This document shows, one piece after another, positions 29,078 to 39,197 of a stretch of DNA of 64,000 bases (position 1 is its first letter; the number at the start of each line of letters is the position of its first letter). The notes under the pieces were generated by a model. That model ran no database searches. It was not told the DNA's origin and saw nothing but the letters and a program-made list of their open reading frames with translations. Position numbers and translations under genes: made by a program. The stretch comes from Roseomonas aeriglobus (GTDB taxonomy: Bacteria > Pseudomonadota > Alphaproteobacteria > Sphingomonadales > Sphingomonadaceae): the NCBI GenBank assembly GCA_016937575.1, contig JAFHKN010000002.1:3593001-3657000 (forward strand), read 5' to 3'.

Positions 29078-30457
29078 CTAGTCGCCGGCAAATCCGAATG
29101 GCGACACCCCCGCCTCGCGATCGTTGACGATCAACGCCCGTCCGGCCGGTGCGGCCGACCGTTGCGGGCAGTCGGGCCGGGTGCAGGCGCGGCAGCCAAG
29201 GCCGATCGGCGTCGCTTCGCCGGCGAGATCGAGGCCGCGCGCGGCGGCGAGCGTGCCGGCGGCGTCGGCGGCAAGCCCCAGCGTCACCGCGAAACGCGCG
29301 CGGACGGCGCCTTGCCAGCCTCCCGGCGGCCCGACGCAGCGGGACGAGGTGAACCAGCGGCTGCCGTCCTCCAGCTGAACCAACTGGACGATGCGCTCGT
29401 CGGGGCGCTGGAACACAGTGAAGGTGTCGAGCAGCGGGCACAGTCCCGGCCCCTCGACAATGGGCGCGTTGCTCGCGCCGGCGAACCGCTTCGACACCTG
29501 ACCTGCGCGGTCGATCCGCAGCATGAAGAACGGCAGCCCGCGTGCGCCGACGCGGCTCAAGGTCGTCAGCCGGTGTGCGACCTGTTCGGGCGACGCGCCG
29601 AAGCGGCGGCGGATCAGGTCGAGGTCGTATCCGGTCGCCTCGCAGGCGCGCAGGAAGCGGGCATAGGGCATCATCACCGCAGCGGCGAAATAGCCGGTCA
29701 GATGGCGGCGGTAGAGCCTGTCGGCGGTGCGATCGGCAAAGCCTGCGCCGCGCACGAGCGCGTCGATCTCCGCGCGTGCCTCGATCTGCCCGAGGTGCCG
29801 GGCGAGCGCGAACACGCGGGACGGCGGATCGAGCGTTTCCGACAGCTGGATTTGCCGCGCATGAAGGTCGATGCGCACGCGGACGTCGGTCAACACTTCC
29901 AGCGGCAGGATACGGATCGACAGCTGGTGCTTCACGCGGAGCCGGTCGGCGAGGCTGCCGAACAGGTCGCCCGCGCCTTGGCGGAGTTCGTCGGCCAGTG
30001 CCTCGGCGGCGGTGTCGAGGTCGGCGAAATGGTTGCGCCACCGCTCGATCTCGCGGCGGACGGCGGTGCCGGTGTCGGCGGACTCTGTCCCAGTCGCGCG
30101 CCCGCCGCGATCATAGGCGCGGGCGAAGGCCTCCGCCCCGCCGGGCGCGCCGACCAGCCATTCCTCCAGCTCGGCGCGATCGATCTCCAGGTCGGCGAAG
30201 ATAGGATCGGCCAGCCGCCGGCGGATCGCCTCGGCGCCGCCCCCCGGCTCTCCGGCGGCCAGCGCGCGGGGGTCGAAGTCGAAGCGCTCGGCCAGGCCGA
30301 GCAGCAGGCTGGCCGACACCGGCCGCTGATTACGCTCGACGAGGTTCAGATAGCTGGGCGAAATCCCCAGCATCTCGGCCATCGCCGCCTGCGTCAGCGC
30401 TGCGCCACGGCGGAGGCGGCGGACGGCGTGTCCAGCGAAGATCTTGCGATCGGCCAT
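29078..30457 (-). CDS. ScfR/RamB-like XRE-family regulator of fatty-acid or acetate metabolism
   Basis: A 459-residue cytosolic regulator. An XRE helix-turn-helix occupies about residues 8-62 ([20 protein letters not shown]), followed by a domain of the ImmA/IrrE type in which the metallopeptidase HExxH is lost (here [11 protein letters not shown]), and a C-terminal domain with [11 protein letters not shown]. This layout matches short-chain fatty acyl regulators (ScfR, RamB) that sense acyl-CoAs and control the glyoxylate shunt. It is divergent from aceA, with candidate operators between them, so control of aceA and of itself is the likely job. Confidence 0.85.
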   Translation of the reverse strand: MADRKIFAGHAVRRLRRGAALTQAAMAEMLGISPSYLNLVERNQRPVSASLLLGLAERFDFDPRALAAGEPGGGAEAIRRRLADPIFADLEIDRAELEEWLVGAPGGAEAFARAYDRGGRATGTESADTGTAVRREIERWRNHFADLDTAAEALADELRQGAGDLFGSLADRLRVKHQLSIRILPLEVLTDVRVRIDLHARQIQLSETLDPPSRVFALARHLGQIEARAEIDALVRGAGFADRTADRLYRRHLTGYFAAAVMMPYARFLRACEATGYDLDLIRRRFGASPEQVAHRLTTLSRVGARGLPFFMLRIDRAGQVSKRFAGASNAPIVEGPGLCPLLDTFTVFQRPDERIVQLVQLEDGSRWFTSSRCVGPPGGWQGAVRARFAVTLGLAADAAGTLAAARGLDLAGEATPIGLGCRACTRPDCPQRSAAPAGRALIVNDREAGVSPFGFAGD

Positions 30458-30464
30458 TTTGGTG

Positions 30465-30534
30465 TTGTGAAGAATTTACAATACGACATCAAGTCGCCTT
30501 CCGAAGGCCGACCTCGCGACCTCGCGATTGTGAA
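30465..30534. promoter_or_regulatory. Candidate ScfR operators between scfR and aceA
   Basis: The imperfect palindrome TTGTGAAGAATTTACAA lies at 30465-30481, directly upstream of the regulator start. A second TTGTGAA half-site followed by TTTAA lies at 30528-30540. The two TTGTGAA copies are direct repeats 63 bases apart. AT-rich sites of this kind stand out in the GC-rich divergent region. Confidence 0.45.
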
Positions 30535-30607
30535 TTTAAGCTGTTCTGTCGCGCCGACTGCTCGTTATCCCCGCGGCATCACCCTAACACGACGAAGGGA
30601 CGACACC

Positions 30608-31891
30608 ATGAGCACGACGTTCGAAGACCTGGTTCCTGCCCCCAAGGGCCGCTTCGACGGCATCGTGCGCCCCTATGCGCCAGCCGACGTCGAGCGGCTG
30701 CGCGGGTCGGTGCCGATCGAGCACAGCCTTGCCCGTCGCGGCGCGCTGAAGCTGTGGGAGCTGCTCCAGACCGAGCCCTATATCAACTCGCTCGGCGCGA
30801 TGAGCGGTAACCAGGCGATGCAACAGGTCCGCGCCGGGCTGAGGGCGATCTACCTGTCGGGCTGGCAGGTCGCGGCCGATGCGAACACCGCGGGCGCGAT
30901 GTACCCCGATCAGTCGCTCTACCCCGCCAACGCCGGGCCGGAACTGGCGCGGCGGATCAACAACGCGCTGCTGCGTGCCGACCAGATCGAGCACAGCGAG
31001 GGTGGGGCGACCCGCGACTGGCTGGCACCGATCGTCGCGGACGCGGAGGCCGGCTTCGGCGGCCCCCTCAACTGCTTCGAGATCATGAAGGCCTATATCG
31101 CCGCAGGTGCCGCGGGCGTACATTACGAGGACCAGCTGGCGGCGGAGAAGAAGTGCGGGCATCTGGGCGGCAAGGTGCTGATCCCGACCCAGGCGCACAT
31201 CCGCAATCTTGATGCGGCGCGCCTGGCCGCGGACGTCAGCGGCGTGCCGACGATCATCTGCGCCCGGACGGACGCGGAGTCGGCGCGGCTCATAACCAGC
31301 GACATCGACGAACGCGATCGCGAATTCCTGACCGGCGAACGCACGCCCGAGGGCTTCTATCGCCTGAGGGACGGCACCGGCGTCGACCACTGCATCAAGC
31401 GCGGTCTGGCATTCGCCGAACATGCCGACCTGCTGTGGTGGGAAACGTCGAAACCCAACATGGACGACGCCCGCCGCTTTGCCGAGGCGATCAAGAAGGA
31501 GTTCCCGAACAAGATGTTGGCGTACAATTGCTCGCCCAGCTTCAACTGGGAAAAGAACCTCGACCGCGACGACATCGCCCGCTTCCAGCGTGAGATCGGG
31601 GCGATGGGGTACAAGTTCCAGTTCGTGACGCTCGCGGGCTTCCACCAGCTCAACTACGGGATGTTCGAGCTGGCGCGCGGCTACAAGGACCGCGGCATGG
31701 CGGCCTATTCGGAGCTGCAACAGGCCGAGTTCGCCGCCGAGGCCAACGGCTACACCGCGACCAAGCACCAGCGCGAAGTGGGCACCGGCTATTTCGATCT
31801 GGTGGCGACCACGCTCGCCGGGGGCAGCAGCTCCACCACCGCCTATTCGGAAAGCACCGAGGCCGATCAGTTCACCAAGCAAGCCGCCTGA
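30608..31891 (+). CDS. aceA: Isocitrate lyase
   Basis: A 427-residue enzyme that splits isocitrate into succinate and glyoxylate, the first step of the glyoxylate shunt during growth on acetate or fatty acids. The catalytic motif KKCGH is at 181-185 (Cys183), with GVHYEDQ before it, TDAESA after it and the late NCSPSFNW. The start at 30608 has AAGGGA 7 bases upstream; the frame open back to 29162 is an antisense shadow of scfR. A 51-residue ORF follows 13 bases after the stop. Confidence 0.97.
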   Translation: MSTTFEDLVPAPKGRFDGIVRPYAPADVERLRGSVPIEHSLARRGALKLWELLQTEPYINSLGAMSGNQAMQQVRAGLRAIYLSGWQVAADANTAGAMYPDQSLYPANAGPELARRINNALLRADQIEHSEGGATRDWLAPIVADAEAGFGGPLNCFEIMKAYIAAGAAGVHYEDQLAAEKKCGHLGGKVLIPTQAHIRNLDAARLAADVSGVPTIICARTDAESARLITSDIDERDREFLTGERTPEGFYRLRDGTGVDHCIKRGLAFAEHADLLWWETSKPNMDDARRFAEAIKKEFPNKMLAYNCSPSFNWEKNLDRDDIARFQREIGAMGYKFQFVTLAGFHQLNYGMFELARGYKDRGMAAYSELQQAEFAAEANGYTATKHQREVGTGYFDLVATTLAGGSSSTTAYSESTEADQFTKQAA

Positions 31892-31904
31892 AAGGAGACG
31901 ACCG

Positions 31905-32060
31905 ATGACCAATGAACCGCAGAGGAGCCGCGCCGTCTTCTCGACCGAAGACTTCGGGCTGATGAAGGAAGCCGTCGCCGATTACGTCCGCAAGATCGCC
32001 GACGAACCGCGATCGGCCAAGTTCAGCAACCTGTACCACCGGCTGGGCCGGTTAGGCTGA
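31905..32060 (+). CDS. Small protein of unknown function in the aceA transcript
   Basis: A 51-residue ORF beginning MTNEPQRSRAVFSTEDFGLM and ending SNLYHRLGRLG. It has an excellent Shine-Dalgarno (AAAGGAGA) 6 bases before the ATG, starts 13 bases after aceA and stops just before a terminator hairpin, all signs of real translation. It is charged, without a signal peptide or membrane segment, and helical in appearance. I do not recognise a family; a role linked to AceA is an inference from context only. Confidence 0.7.
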   Translation: MTNEPQRSRAVFSTEDFGLMKEAVADYVRKIADEPRSAKFSNLYHRLGRLG

Positions 32061-32081
32061 GATAACGCTCCCGGGAGAGGG

Positions 32082-32120
32082 TGCCTGCCCGTCCGGTCCA
32101 AAGTGGCCGGGCGGGCATTT
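32082..32120 (+). terminator. Rho-independent terminator of the aceA unit
   Basis: A GC-rich stem (GCCCGTCCGGTCCA with TGGCCGGGCGGGC, one bulge and one mismatch) followed by ATTTTCG, 22 bases after the small ORF. Confidence 0.6.
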
Positions 32121-32142
32121 TCGTTGGCGCGCACCATCCCCA

Positions 32143-32241
32143 CCCGTTCGTGCTGAGCTTGTCGAAGCACCGTTCTTCGTGCCGCAAGCGAGGCGCGGGC
32201 GTATCGGAGGGCGGCCCTTCGACAAGCTCAGGGCGAACGGG
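32143..32241. repeat. Palindromic repeat, family A, copy 1
   Basis: About 99 bases with inverted arms: CCCGTTCGTGCTGAGCTTGT at the left and its complement ending GCGAACGGG at the right, around a core with TTCGTGCCGCAAGCG and GGGCGTATCGG. Two further copies lie near 42379 and 58666. This copy sits between the aceA terminator and sufR. It contributes frames that ORF callers may mistake for genes. The rest of 32242-32343 holds only the presumed suf promoter region. Confidence 0.85.
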
Positions 32242-32302
32242 GATAGGGCGAGCGGATGCCTCTCAACGGGTTGCGCCACCCCACCCAACCCCCTATCTGC
32301 CC

Positions 32303-32325
32303 AATCGGAACGATTTCCTCCGATT
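32303..32325. promoter_or_regulatory. Candidate operator of the suf operon (Rrf2 site)
   Basis: A perfect inverted repeat AATCGGA-N9-TCCGATT ending 18 bases before the sufR ATG. Its size and place suit a dimeric Rrf2 repressor acting on its own promoter. Confidence 0.45.
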
Positions 32326-32343
32326 TGAGAGCCGCTCGCAACA

Positions 32344-32853
32344 ATGCGCCTGACCGCCCAAGCCGATTACGCCGTGGTGCTGCTCGCGGCCGCCGCGCGC
32401 CATTGCGGCGTGTCGGGTCGGCTGAACGCGACCGTCATCGCCGAGGAAACCGGCCTGCCGCTCCCCACCGTGCAGAAGCTGGTCAGCCGCCTCAGTGCCG
32501 CCGGGCTGATCGACAGCGCGCGCGGGACCGGCGGAGGCTTTCGTCTCGCGCGCCCCCCGGCGACGATTACGCTCGCCGACATCGTCGAGGCGATCGAGGG
32601 GCCGATCGGTCTCACCACCTGCGTCGATCCGTCGAGCCATGATTGTGCGGTAGGCGGCACGTGCCACGTCCGGCCGCATATGGGTACGGTCAACGGCGCG
32701 GTGCGATCGGCGCTTGCCGGCATCACGCTTACTCAACTCAGTTCCCCGGCGCAGGGTACGCATCAAAGTACGACTTTGATGGGACCCAAGGCCGGGGCCC
32801 AGTCGCAACCGGTCGGAGGCTGGACCCCGGCCTTCGCCGGGGAACAGGTTTAA
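32344..32853 (+). CDS. sufR: Rrf2-family Fe-S-sensing regulator of the suf operon, with repeat-derived tail
   Basis: A 169-residue Rrf2 protein: winged helix at about 1-70 ([18 protein letters not shown], then [19 protein letters not shown]) and three cysteines, Cys93, Cys101 and Cys107, spaced as Fe-S ligands in IscR-type sensors. It is expected to repress the operon when it carries a cluster. The family normally ends near residue 131 (GITLTQL). The remaining 36-38 residues are encoded by an inserted palindromic repeat (family C) that carries the frame to a new stop. Confidence 0.87.
   Translation: MRLTAQADYAVVLLAAAARHCGVSGRLNATVIAEETGLPLPTVQKLVSRLSAAGLIDSARGTGGGFRLARPPATITLADIVEAIEGPIGLTTCVDPSSHDCAVGGTCHVRPHMGTVNGAVRSALAGITLTQLSSPAQGTHQSTTLMGPKAGAQSQPVGGWTPAFAGEQV
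32741..32845. repeat. Palindromic repeat, family C, forming the 3' end of sufR
   Basis: About 105 bases bounded by GTTCCCCGGCG and CGCCGGGGAAC. Inside is a perfect inverted repeat CATCAAAGT-ACG-ACTTTGATG at 32761-32781 and paired GGCCGGGGCCC/CCCCGGCC stretches. It lies inside the sufR frame and ends 12 bases before the sufB ATG. Confidence 0.85.
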
Positions 32854-32857
32854 GATC

Positions 32858-34317
<1,460 letters not shown>

Positions 34318-34321
<4 letters not shown>

Positions 34322-34770
34322 CACCCCTTGATGACTCCAAGCGCCTTAACTCCCCTCCCCTTCAGGGGAGGGGCCGGGGGTGGGGCCTCTCCGCGAATAC
34401 CATCGCTGAGTTGCAGGCGCGCGCAGCCGAAATGCGGCGCAACCCGACCGAGCCGGAAAAGCGGCTGTGGCGCATTCTATGCAACGCGCAGTTGGCCGAC
34501 AGCAAATTCCGCCGCCAAGCCGTAGTGCCACCGTTCATTGCCGACTTCCTCTGTCCACGTGCTGCGCTGATCGTAGAAGTGGATGGCGACAGTCATGATG
34601 CCGGCAAGGACCGCGTCCGCGACGATCTGATGGCGCAGCGCGGATATCGCACCGTTCGCGTGACCAATGCCGAAGTGATGACCAACCTGGAGGGTGTGGC
34701 ATACGCCATTCGCGATGCGCTCGCGGCGACGCCCCACCCCAACCCCTCCCCTGAAGGGGAGGGGCTTTAA
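34318..34770 (+). CDS. DUF559 (Vsr-like) endonuclease-domain protein inside the suf operon
   Basis: A 150-residue frame opening with GTG that overlaps the sufB stop. The core (about 30-135) has [35 protein letters not shown] and [11 protein letters not shown], matching the DUF559/Vsr-like PD-(D/E)xK nuclease fold with the Asp and Glu-x-Asp metal ligands intact. The outer ends ([12 protein letters not shown] and [13 protein letters not shown]) are translated from inverted palindromic repeats on either side. The true start may be later. No role in Fe-S assembly is known; it looks like an inserted cassette. Confidence 0.8.
34352..34386. repeat. Family B palindrome, left inverted copy flanking the DUF559 gene
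   Basis: The hairpin CCCCTCCCC-TTCA-GGGGAGGGG followed by CCGGGGGTGGGGC. It matches the reverse complement of the right copy at 34731-34765 over about 35 bases with two mismatches and one gap. Confidence 0.85.
34731..34765. repeat. Family B palindrome, right inverted copy flanking the DUF559 gene
   Basis: GCCCCACCCCAA followed by the hairpin CCCCTCCCC-TGAA-GGGGAGGGG, an inverted copy of the left element. It encodes the C-terminus of the DUF559 frame and ends 13 bases before the preferred sufC start. Confidence 0.85.
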
Positions 34771-34778
34771 GGATGACA

Positions 34779-35518
<740 letters not shown>

Positions 35519-35522
<4 letters not shown>

Positions 35523-35869
35523 TCCTGGCGGCTCTCCTGATGCTGCAGGCAGCGGCACCGCCACCCGCGACTGACGAGGTCACGGTGATCGGCCAGCGGC
35601 TGCAGGCCTGGCGCGGCACGTACAAGAACGGCATTTGCAAGATCCGCAAGTCGAGCGGCGACGCGGAGGTCGATCGCATCGGCTGCGCCGCGATGGAAAG
35701 GTGCTTTCCGCAATTCCAGTCACGCTTCCAGGGCGCTCAGGATCGCGCCATCCGCCCCGAGGTCAAGAAGGTAATGATGACCGCGCTGAACGGCGAACTG
35801 ACCAAATGCGTCGTGAGCGAACACAAAGCCGGCATCGCCGCTCTGGCCGCAAAGCGGCAGGGGGCGTGA
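35519..35869 (+). CDS. Small exported cysteine-bearing protein in the suf operon
   Basis: A 116-residue frame whose GTG start overlaps the sufC stop; an ATG at 35540 is an alternative. The first 15 residues are hydrophobic (MILAALLMLQAAA), followed by a polar chain with four cysteines (GICKIRKSSG, GCAAMERCFPQF, TKCVVSE). It is probably periplasmic. I do not recognise the family. Tight coupling to sufC suggests co-expression, but any part in Fe-S assembly would be surprising for an exported protein. Confidence 0.65.
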
Positions 35870-35907
35870 AGATGGTGATCGAAGGCCGCGCGGCACGCGC
35901 AATTCAT

Positions 35908-35975
35908 CTTCGCGCCTTTGCGCCTTTGCGTGAACCGACCCTTTTTCTCACGCAAAGGCGCGAAGTCGCAAAGAG
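35908..35975. repeat. Palindromic repeat, family D, before sufD
   Basis: A perfect 14-bp stem GCGCCTTTGCGTGA (35920-35933) with TCACGCAAAGGCGC (35948-35961), flanked by imperfect outer arms built on TTCGCGCCTTTGCG. The right flank supplies AGAGGG, the only Shine-Dalgarno-like sequence before sufD. Confidence 0.8.
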
Positions 35976-35984
35976 GGCGTACTG

Positions 35985-37058
35985 ATGGCGACATTTGCTC
36001 TCCCCTCGACACGCGAGGAAGCTTGGCGCTGGGCCGATCTTGAGGCGCTGCGCGCCGCAGCTGTTAGCGAGCGGTCGGTCGCGCCGGCTGAGGCGTCGCT
36101 CGGGCTCGATGGCCCCCGGCTGGTTTTCGTCGATGGCGTGTTCGTGCCCGAGCAGAGCAATCCCGGGCGGCTGGTGGTCGAAGCGCTCGACCTTGCGACC
36201 GGTCACCCGCTGGGCGCGCAGGCGAGCGGCACCGGTTGGTCGCTGACTCTGGATGCCGCCGGGGCCGAGACGGCGGTCGAGATCGTCCATGTCTCGACCG
36301 GCGGCGAAAACCACCTGCCCGCGCGCATCCGCCTCGGCGAAGACGCGGTCGCGACGATCGTCGAGAGCTATGTCGGCGCCGGCTGGGCGAACCGGCTGGT
36401 TCAGGTCGAGCTCGCCCGGTCCGCGCGGTTGCAGCGCGCGGTGCGGGTCATCGCTGATGCAGGCTTCGTGTCGACCCGCGACGAAGTGTCGGTGGGGCAG
36501 GGCGCGAGCTATGTCGCGACCTTCCTCGGCGCCGGCGGTATGGGCACGCGCTTCGATGCGGCGATCGCGCTCGACGGCGTGGAGGCCTATGCCGAGATGG
36601 GCGGCACGCTGCTGACCCGCGGCGCGCAACGCCAAGAGTGCGCGGTGCGCGTGCGCCACGCCCAGCCGCATGGCAGCAGTCATCAGACATGGCGTGCGGT
36701 CGCGGCGGATACCTCCACCGCCAGCCTCGCCGCCGCGGTCGAGGTCGCGCGCGATGCGCAGAAGACCGATGGCGAACAGTCGTTGCGCGGGCTGCTGCTC
36801 CAGCGGACCGCGACGGTGAACCTGAAGCCCGAGCTTGAGATCTTCGCCGACGACGTGAAGTGCGCGCACGGGGCGACCGTGGGCGAACTCGATGCGCGCG
36901 CGCTGTTCTATCTCGAAAGCCGCGGCATCCCGCCGGCGCGCGCCAAGGCGCTGTTGACGCGGGCGTTCGTGGCCGACGCGCTGGATCGGATCGGCGATGA
37001 GGGCGTCCGCGCGGCGTTCGTCGCGGACGCCGATCGCTGGCTGGAGACGGCGTTGTGA
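35985..37058 (+). CDS. sufD: Fe-S cluster assembly protein SufD
   Basis: A 357-residue SufB paralogue that completes the SufBC2D scaffold. The early REEAWRWADLEALRAA is the usual SufD N-terminus, and the beta-helix ends with ELEIFADDVKCAHGATVGEL and ALFYLESRGIPPARAKALLTRAF, which is diagnostic. The start is fixed by AGAGGG 9 bases upstream, inside the end of repeat D. Its stop overlaps the sufS GTG start. Confidence 0.94.
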   Translation: MATFALPSTREEAWRWADLEALRAAAVSERSVAPAEASLGLDGPRLVFVDGVFVPEQSNPGRLVVEALDLATGHPLGAQASGTGWSLTLDAAGAETAVEIVHVSTGGENHLPARIRLGEDAVATIVESYVGAGWANRLVQVELARSARLQRAVRVIADAGFVSTRDEVSVGQGASYVATFLGAGGMGTRFDAAIALDGVEAYAEMGGTLLTRGAQRQECAVRVRHAQPHGSSHQTWRAVAADTSTASLAAAVEVARDAQKTDGEQSLRGLLLQRTATVNLKPELEIFADDVKCAHGATVGELDARALFYLESRGIPPARAKALLTRAFVADALDRIGDEGVRAAFVADADRWLETAL

Positions 37059-38389
37059 GCGACACCACCCAAATCCTCCCCGGCACGGGGAGGGGGACCG
37101 CTGGCGAAGCCGGTGGTGGAGGGGGAGCGCCTCATGGTGAGTCCTTCGCGGAGGGCCCCCTCCACCAGCCTGCGGCTGGTCCCCCTCCCCGTGCCGGGGA
37201 GGAACTGGATGCGGTCAGCGACTTCCCCGCCATCCCCGAAGGCTGGGCCTACCTCGACACTGCCGCCACCGCGCAGAAACCGCGGCCCGTGATCGACGCG
37301 ATCACTCGCGGCTATGCGCAGGATTACGCCACAGTCCACCGCGGCGTGTACCAACGCTCCGCCGACATGACGCTCGCCTATGAAGCCGCGCGCCGCCGGG
37401 TCGGGAGTTTCATCGGGGCACAGGAAAACGAAGTCGTTTTCGTTCGCGGCGCGACCGAGGGGATCAACCTCGTCGCGCAATGCTGGGCCGGCACCCAGCT
37501 GCAGCCCGGCGACCGCATCCTCCTCTCGGCGCTCGAACACCACTCGAACATCGTACCGTGGCAGATGGTCGCCGAGGCCAGGGGCTTGGGCGTCGACGTG
37601 GTGCCGCTCACCGCCGATCACCGCATCGATCTCGACGCGATGCAGTCCATGCTGACGCCCGCCCACAAGCTGGTCGCGCTGGCGCATGTGTCGAACGTGC
37701 TCGGCTCGGTCCTCGACGTTCGCCGCGCCGCGGATCTGGCGCACGGCGTCGGCGCAAAGCTGCTGGTCGACGGTTGCCAGGCGGTCGCGCGGTTGGGCGT
37801 CGACGTGCGCGCGCTCGACTGCGACTTCTATGTCTTCTCCGGGCACAAGCTCTACGGCCCGACCGGCATCGGCGCGCTGTGGGGCCGCGCCGAGCTGCTC
37901 GACGCGATGCCGCCGTACCAGGGCGGCGGATCGATGATCGACCGCGTCACCTTCGAACGCACCACCTACGCGCCCGCGCCGACCCGGTTCGAGGCGGGGA
38001 CGCCGCATATCGTCGGCGTGCTCGGGCTGCATGCTGCGATCGACTATGTCAGCGAAATCGGGCTCGACCGCATCCACGCGCATGAAACCGCGCTGGTGCG
38101 TCCGACGCGCGAGGCGCTGTCGGGCATTAATTCGGTCACGCTGTTCGGGCCGGAGGACTCCGCCGGAATCGTGAGTTTTGCGATCGAAGGGGTGCATCCG
38201 CACGACATCGGCACCATCTTGGACGAAAGCCGGGTGGCGATCCGTGCCGGCCACCATTGCGCGCAGCCGCTGATGGATCTGCTGGGCGTGCCGGCGACCG
38301 CGCGGGCGAGCTTCGGTGTCTATAATTCCCCCGCCGACGTCGAGGCGCTGGTGCGCGGGATCGAGCGAGTAACGAGGATATTCGGATGA
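37055..38389 (+). CDS. sufS: Cysteine desulfurase SufS with an in-frame palindromic repeat near the N-terminus
   Basis: A 444-residue PLP enzyme that takes sulfur from cysteine for cluster assembly. The PLP lysine is Lys265 (SGHKLYGPTG) and the catalytic cysteine Cys402 (AGHHCAQPL); in Escherichia SufS these are 226 and 364, so about 38-39 residues are extra at the N-terminus. They coincide with a 130-base palindromic repeat (37074-37203) read as Gly/Pro-rich peptide. No in-frame ATG, GTG or TTG follows the repeat before the conserved YLDTAATAQKP, so the repeat must be translated. Confidence 0.95.
   Translation: MSDTTQILPGTGRGTAGEAGGGGGAPHGESFAEGPLHQPAAGPPPRAGEELDAVSDFPAIPEGWAYLDTAATAQKPRPVIDAITRGYAQDYATVHRGVYQRSADMTLAYEAARRRVGSFIGAQENEVVFVRGATEGINLVAQCWAGTQLQPGDRILLSALEHHSNIVPWQMVAEARGLGVDVVPLTADHRIDLDAMQSMLTPAHKLVALAHVSNVLGSVLDVRRAADLAHGVGAKLLVDGCQAVARLGVDVRALDCDFYVFSGHKLYGPTGIGALWGRAELLDAMPPYQGGGSMIDRVTFERTTYAPAPTRFEAGTPHIVGVLGLHAAIDYVSEIGLDRIHAHETALVRPTREALSGINSVTLFGPEDSAGIVSFAIEGVHPHDIGTILDESRVAIRAGHHCAQPLMDLLGVPATARASFGVYNSPADVEALVRGIERVTRIFG
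37074..37203. repeat. Family B palindromic repeat inserted in frame in sufS
   Basis: A 130-base element with 26-base perfect terminal inverted repeats: TCCTCCCCGGCACGGGGAGG plus GGGACC on the left and the exact complement on the right. The middle contains a further imperfect palindrome (GGTGGAGGGGG with CCCCCTCCACC). It is open in the sufS frame throughout. Confidence 0.92.
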
Positions 38390-38844
38390 GCGAGCGTTTC
38401 GCTGTCGAGGAAGTGGATGCCGTGGCCCCGCCGCCACGCGCGCGTGTCGAGGATGCGGTCGAGGGTGGTGAGCGGAAGCGCGATTACCTGTCAGGCTTCC
38501 TCGCGGAAAAGCCGCAGGGGCTGAAGGCCGGCGAGCCCGGGGGCGAGACCTATGACGGGATCATCGCCGCGCTGAAGGATATCTTCGACCCCGAAATCCC
38601 GGTGAATATCTATGAGCTGGGGCTGATCTACAATGTCGAGGTGACCGATGACGGTCACGCGGTGGTGACGATGACGCTCACCACGCCGCATTGCCCGGTC
38701 GCCGAATCGATGCCCGCCGAAGTCGAACTGCGCGTCGGTGCGGTGCCGGGCGTCGGGACGGTCGACGTCAACCTCGTCTGGGATCCGCCATGGGATCCAT
38801 CGAAGATGAGCGACGAGGCCAAACTCGAACTGGGAATGCTCTGA
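38386..38844 (+). CDS. sufT: SUF-associated DUF59/MIP18-family protein SufT
   Basis: A 152-residue protein. After a variable 50-residue leader the DUF59 domain runs from about 55 (ALKDIFDPEIPVNIYELGLI) through VTMTLTTPHCPVAE, with the reactive cysteine in TPHCP, to the end VNLVWDPPWDPSKMSDEAK. These proteins help deliver Fe-S clusters to targets. The ATG overlaps the sufS stop (ATGA) and its stop overlaps the next start (TGATG). Confidence 0.93.
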   Translation: MSERFAVEEVDAVAPPPRARVEDAVEGGERKRDYLSGFLAEKPQGLKAGEPGGETYDGIIAALKDIFDPEIPVNIYELGLIYNVEVTDDGHAVVTMTLTTPHCPVAESMPAEVELRVGAVPGVGTVDVNLVWDPPWDPSKMSDEAKLELGML

Positions 38845-39197
38845 TGGCTACGACCGCACGCCCGCGTCCGGCGGTGTTGAACCTGACCCCCGGCGCCGAA
38901 GCCCGCGTCGCCGACCTGATGTCGCGTGCGCCGGAAGGGGCGATCGGCGTCAAGCTGTCGACCCCGCGGCGCGGGTGTTCGGGCCTTGCCTATTCGGTCG
39001 ATTACGTGACCGAGGCCAAGCCGTTCGACGAAGCGATCGCGACACCCGGTGGCACGCTCTATGTCGACGGCGCGTCGGTGCTGTACCTCGTCGGGTCGAC
39101 GATGGACTGGGTCGAGGACGACTTCGCCGCGGGCTTCGTGTTTAACAACCCGAACGCCAAGGGCGCGTGCGGGTGTGGTGAAAGCTTTACGGTCTGA
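38844..39197 (+). CDS. sufA: A-type Fe-S carrier (SufA/ErpA family)
   Basis: A 117-residue carrier that passes clusters from the SUF scaffold to apo-proteins. The three cysteine ligands are in RRGCSGLAYSVDYV and in the C-terminal ACGCGESF. The start overlaps the sufT stop (TGATG); the same frame extends upstream to 38691 only as a shadow. It is the last gene of the suf operon and overlaps the convergent trhO by 11 bases. Confidence 0.92.
   Translation: MATTARPRPAVLNLTPGAEARVADLMSRAPEGAIGVKLSTPRRGCSGLAYSVDYVTEAKPFDEAIATPGGTLYVDGASVLYLVGSTMDWVEDDFAAGFVFNNPNAKGACGCGESFTV

Noticed and set aside
29162..30607. A 482-codon N-terminal extension of aceA.
   Set aside because: It is antisense to the scfR regulator, and aceA has its own ribosome site and a family-like start at 30608.
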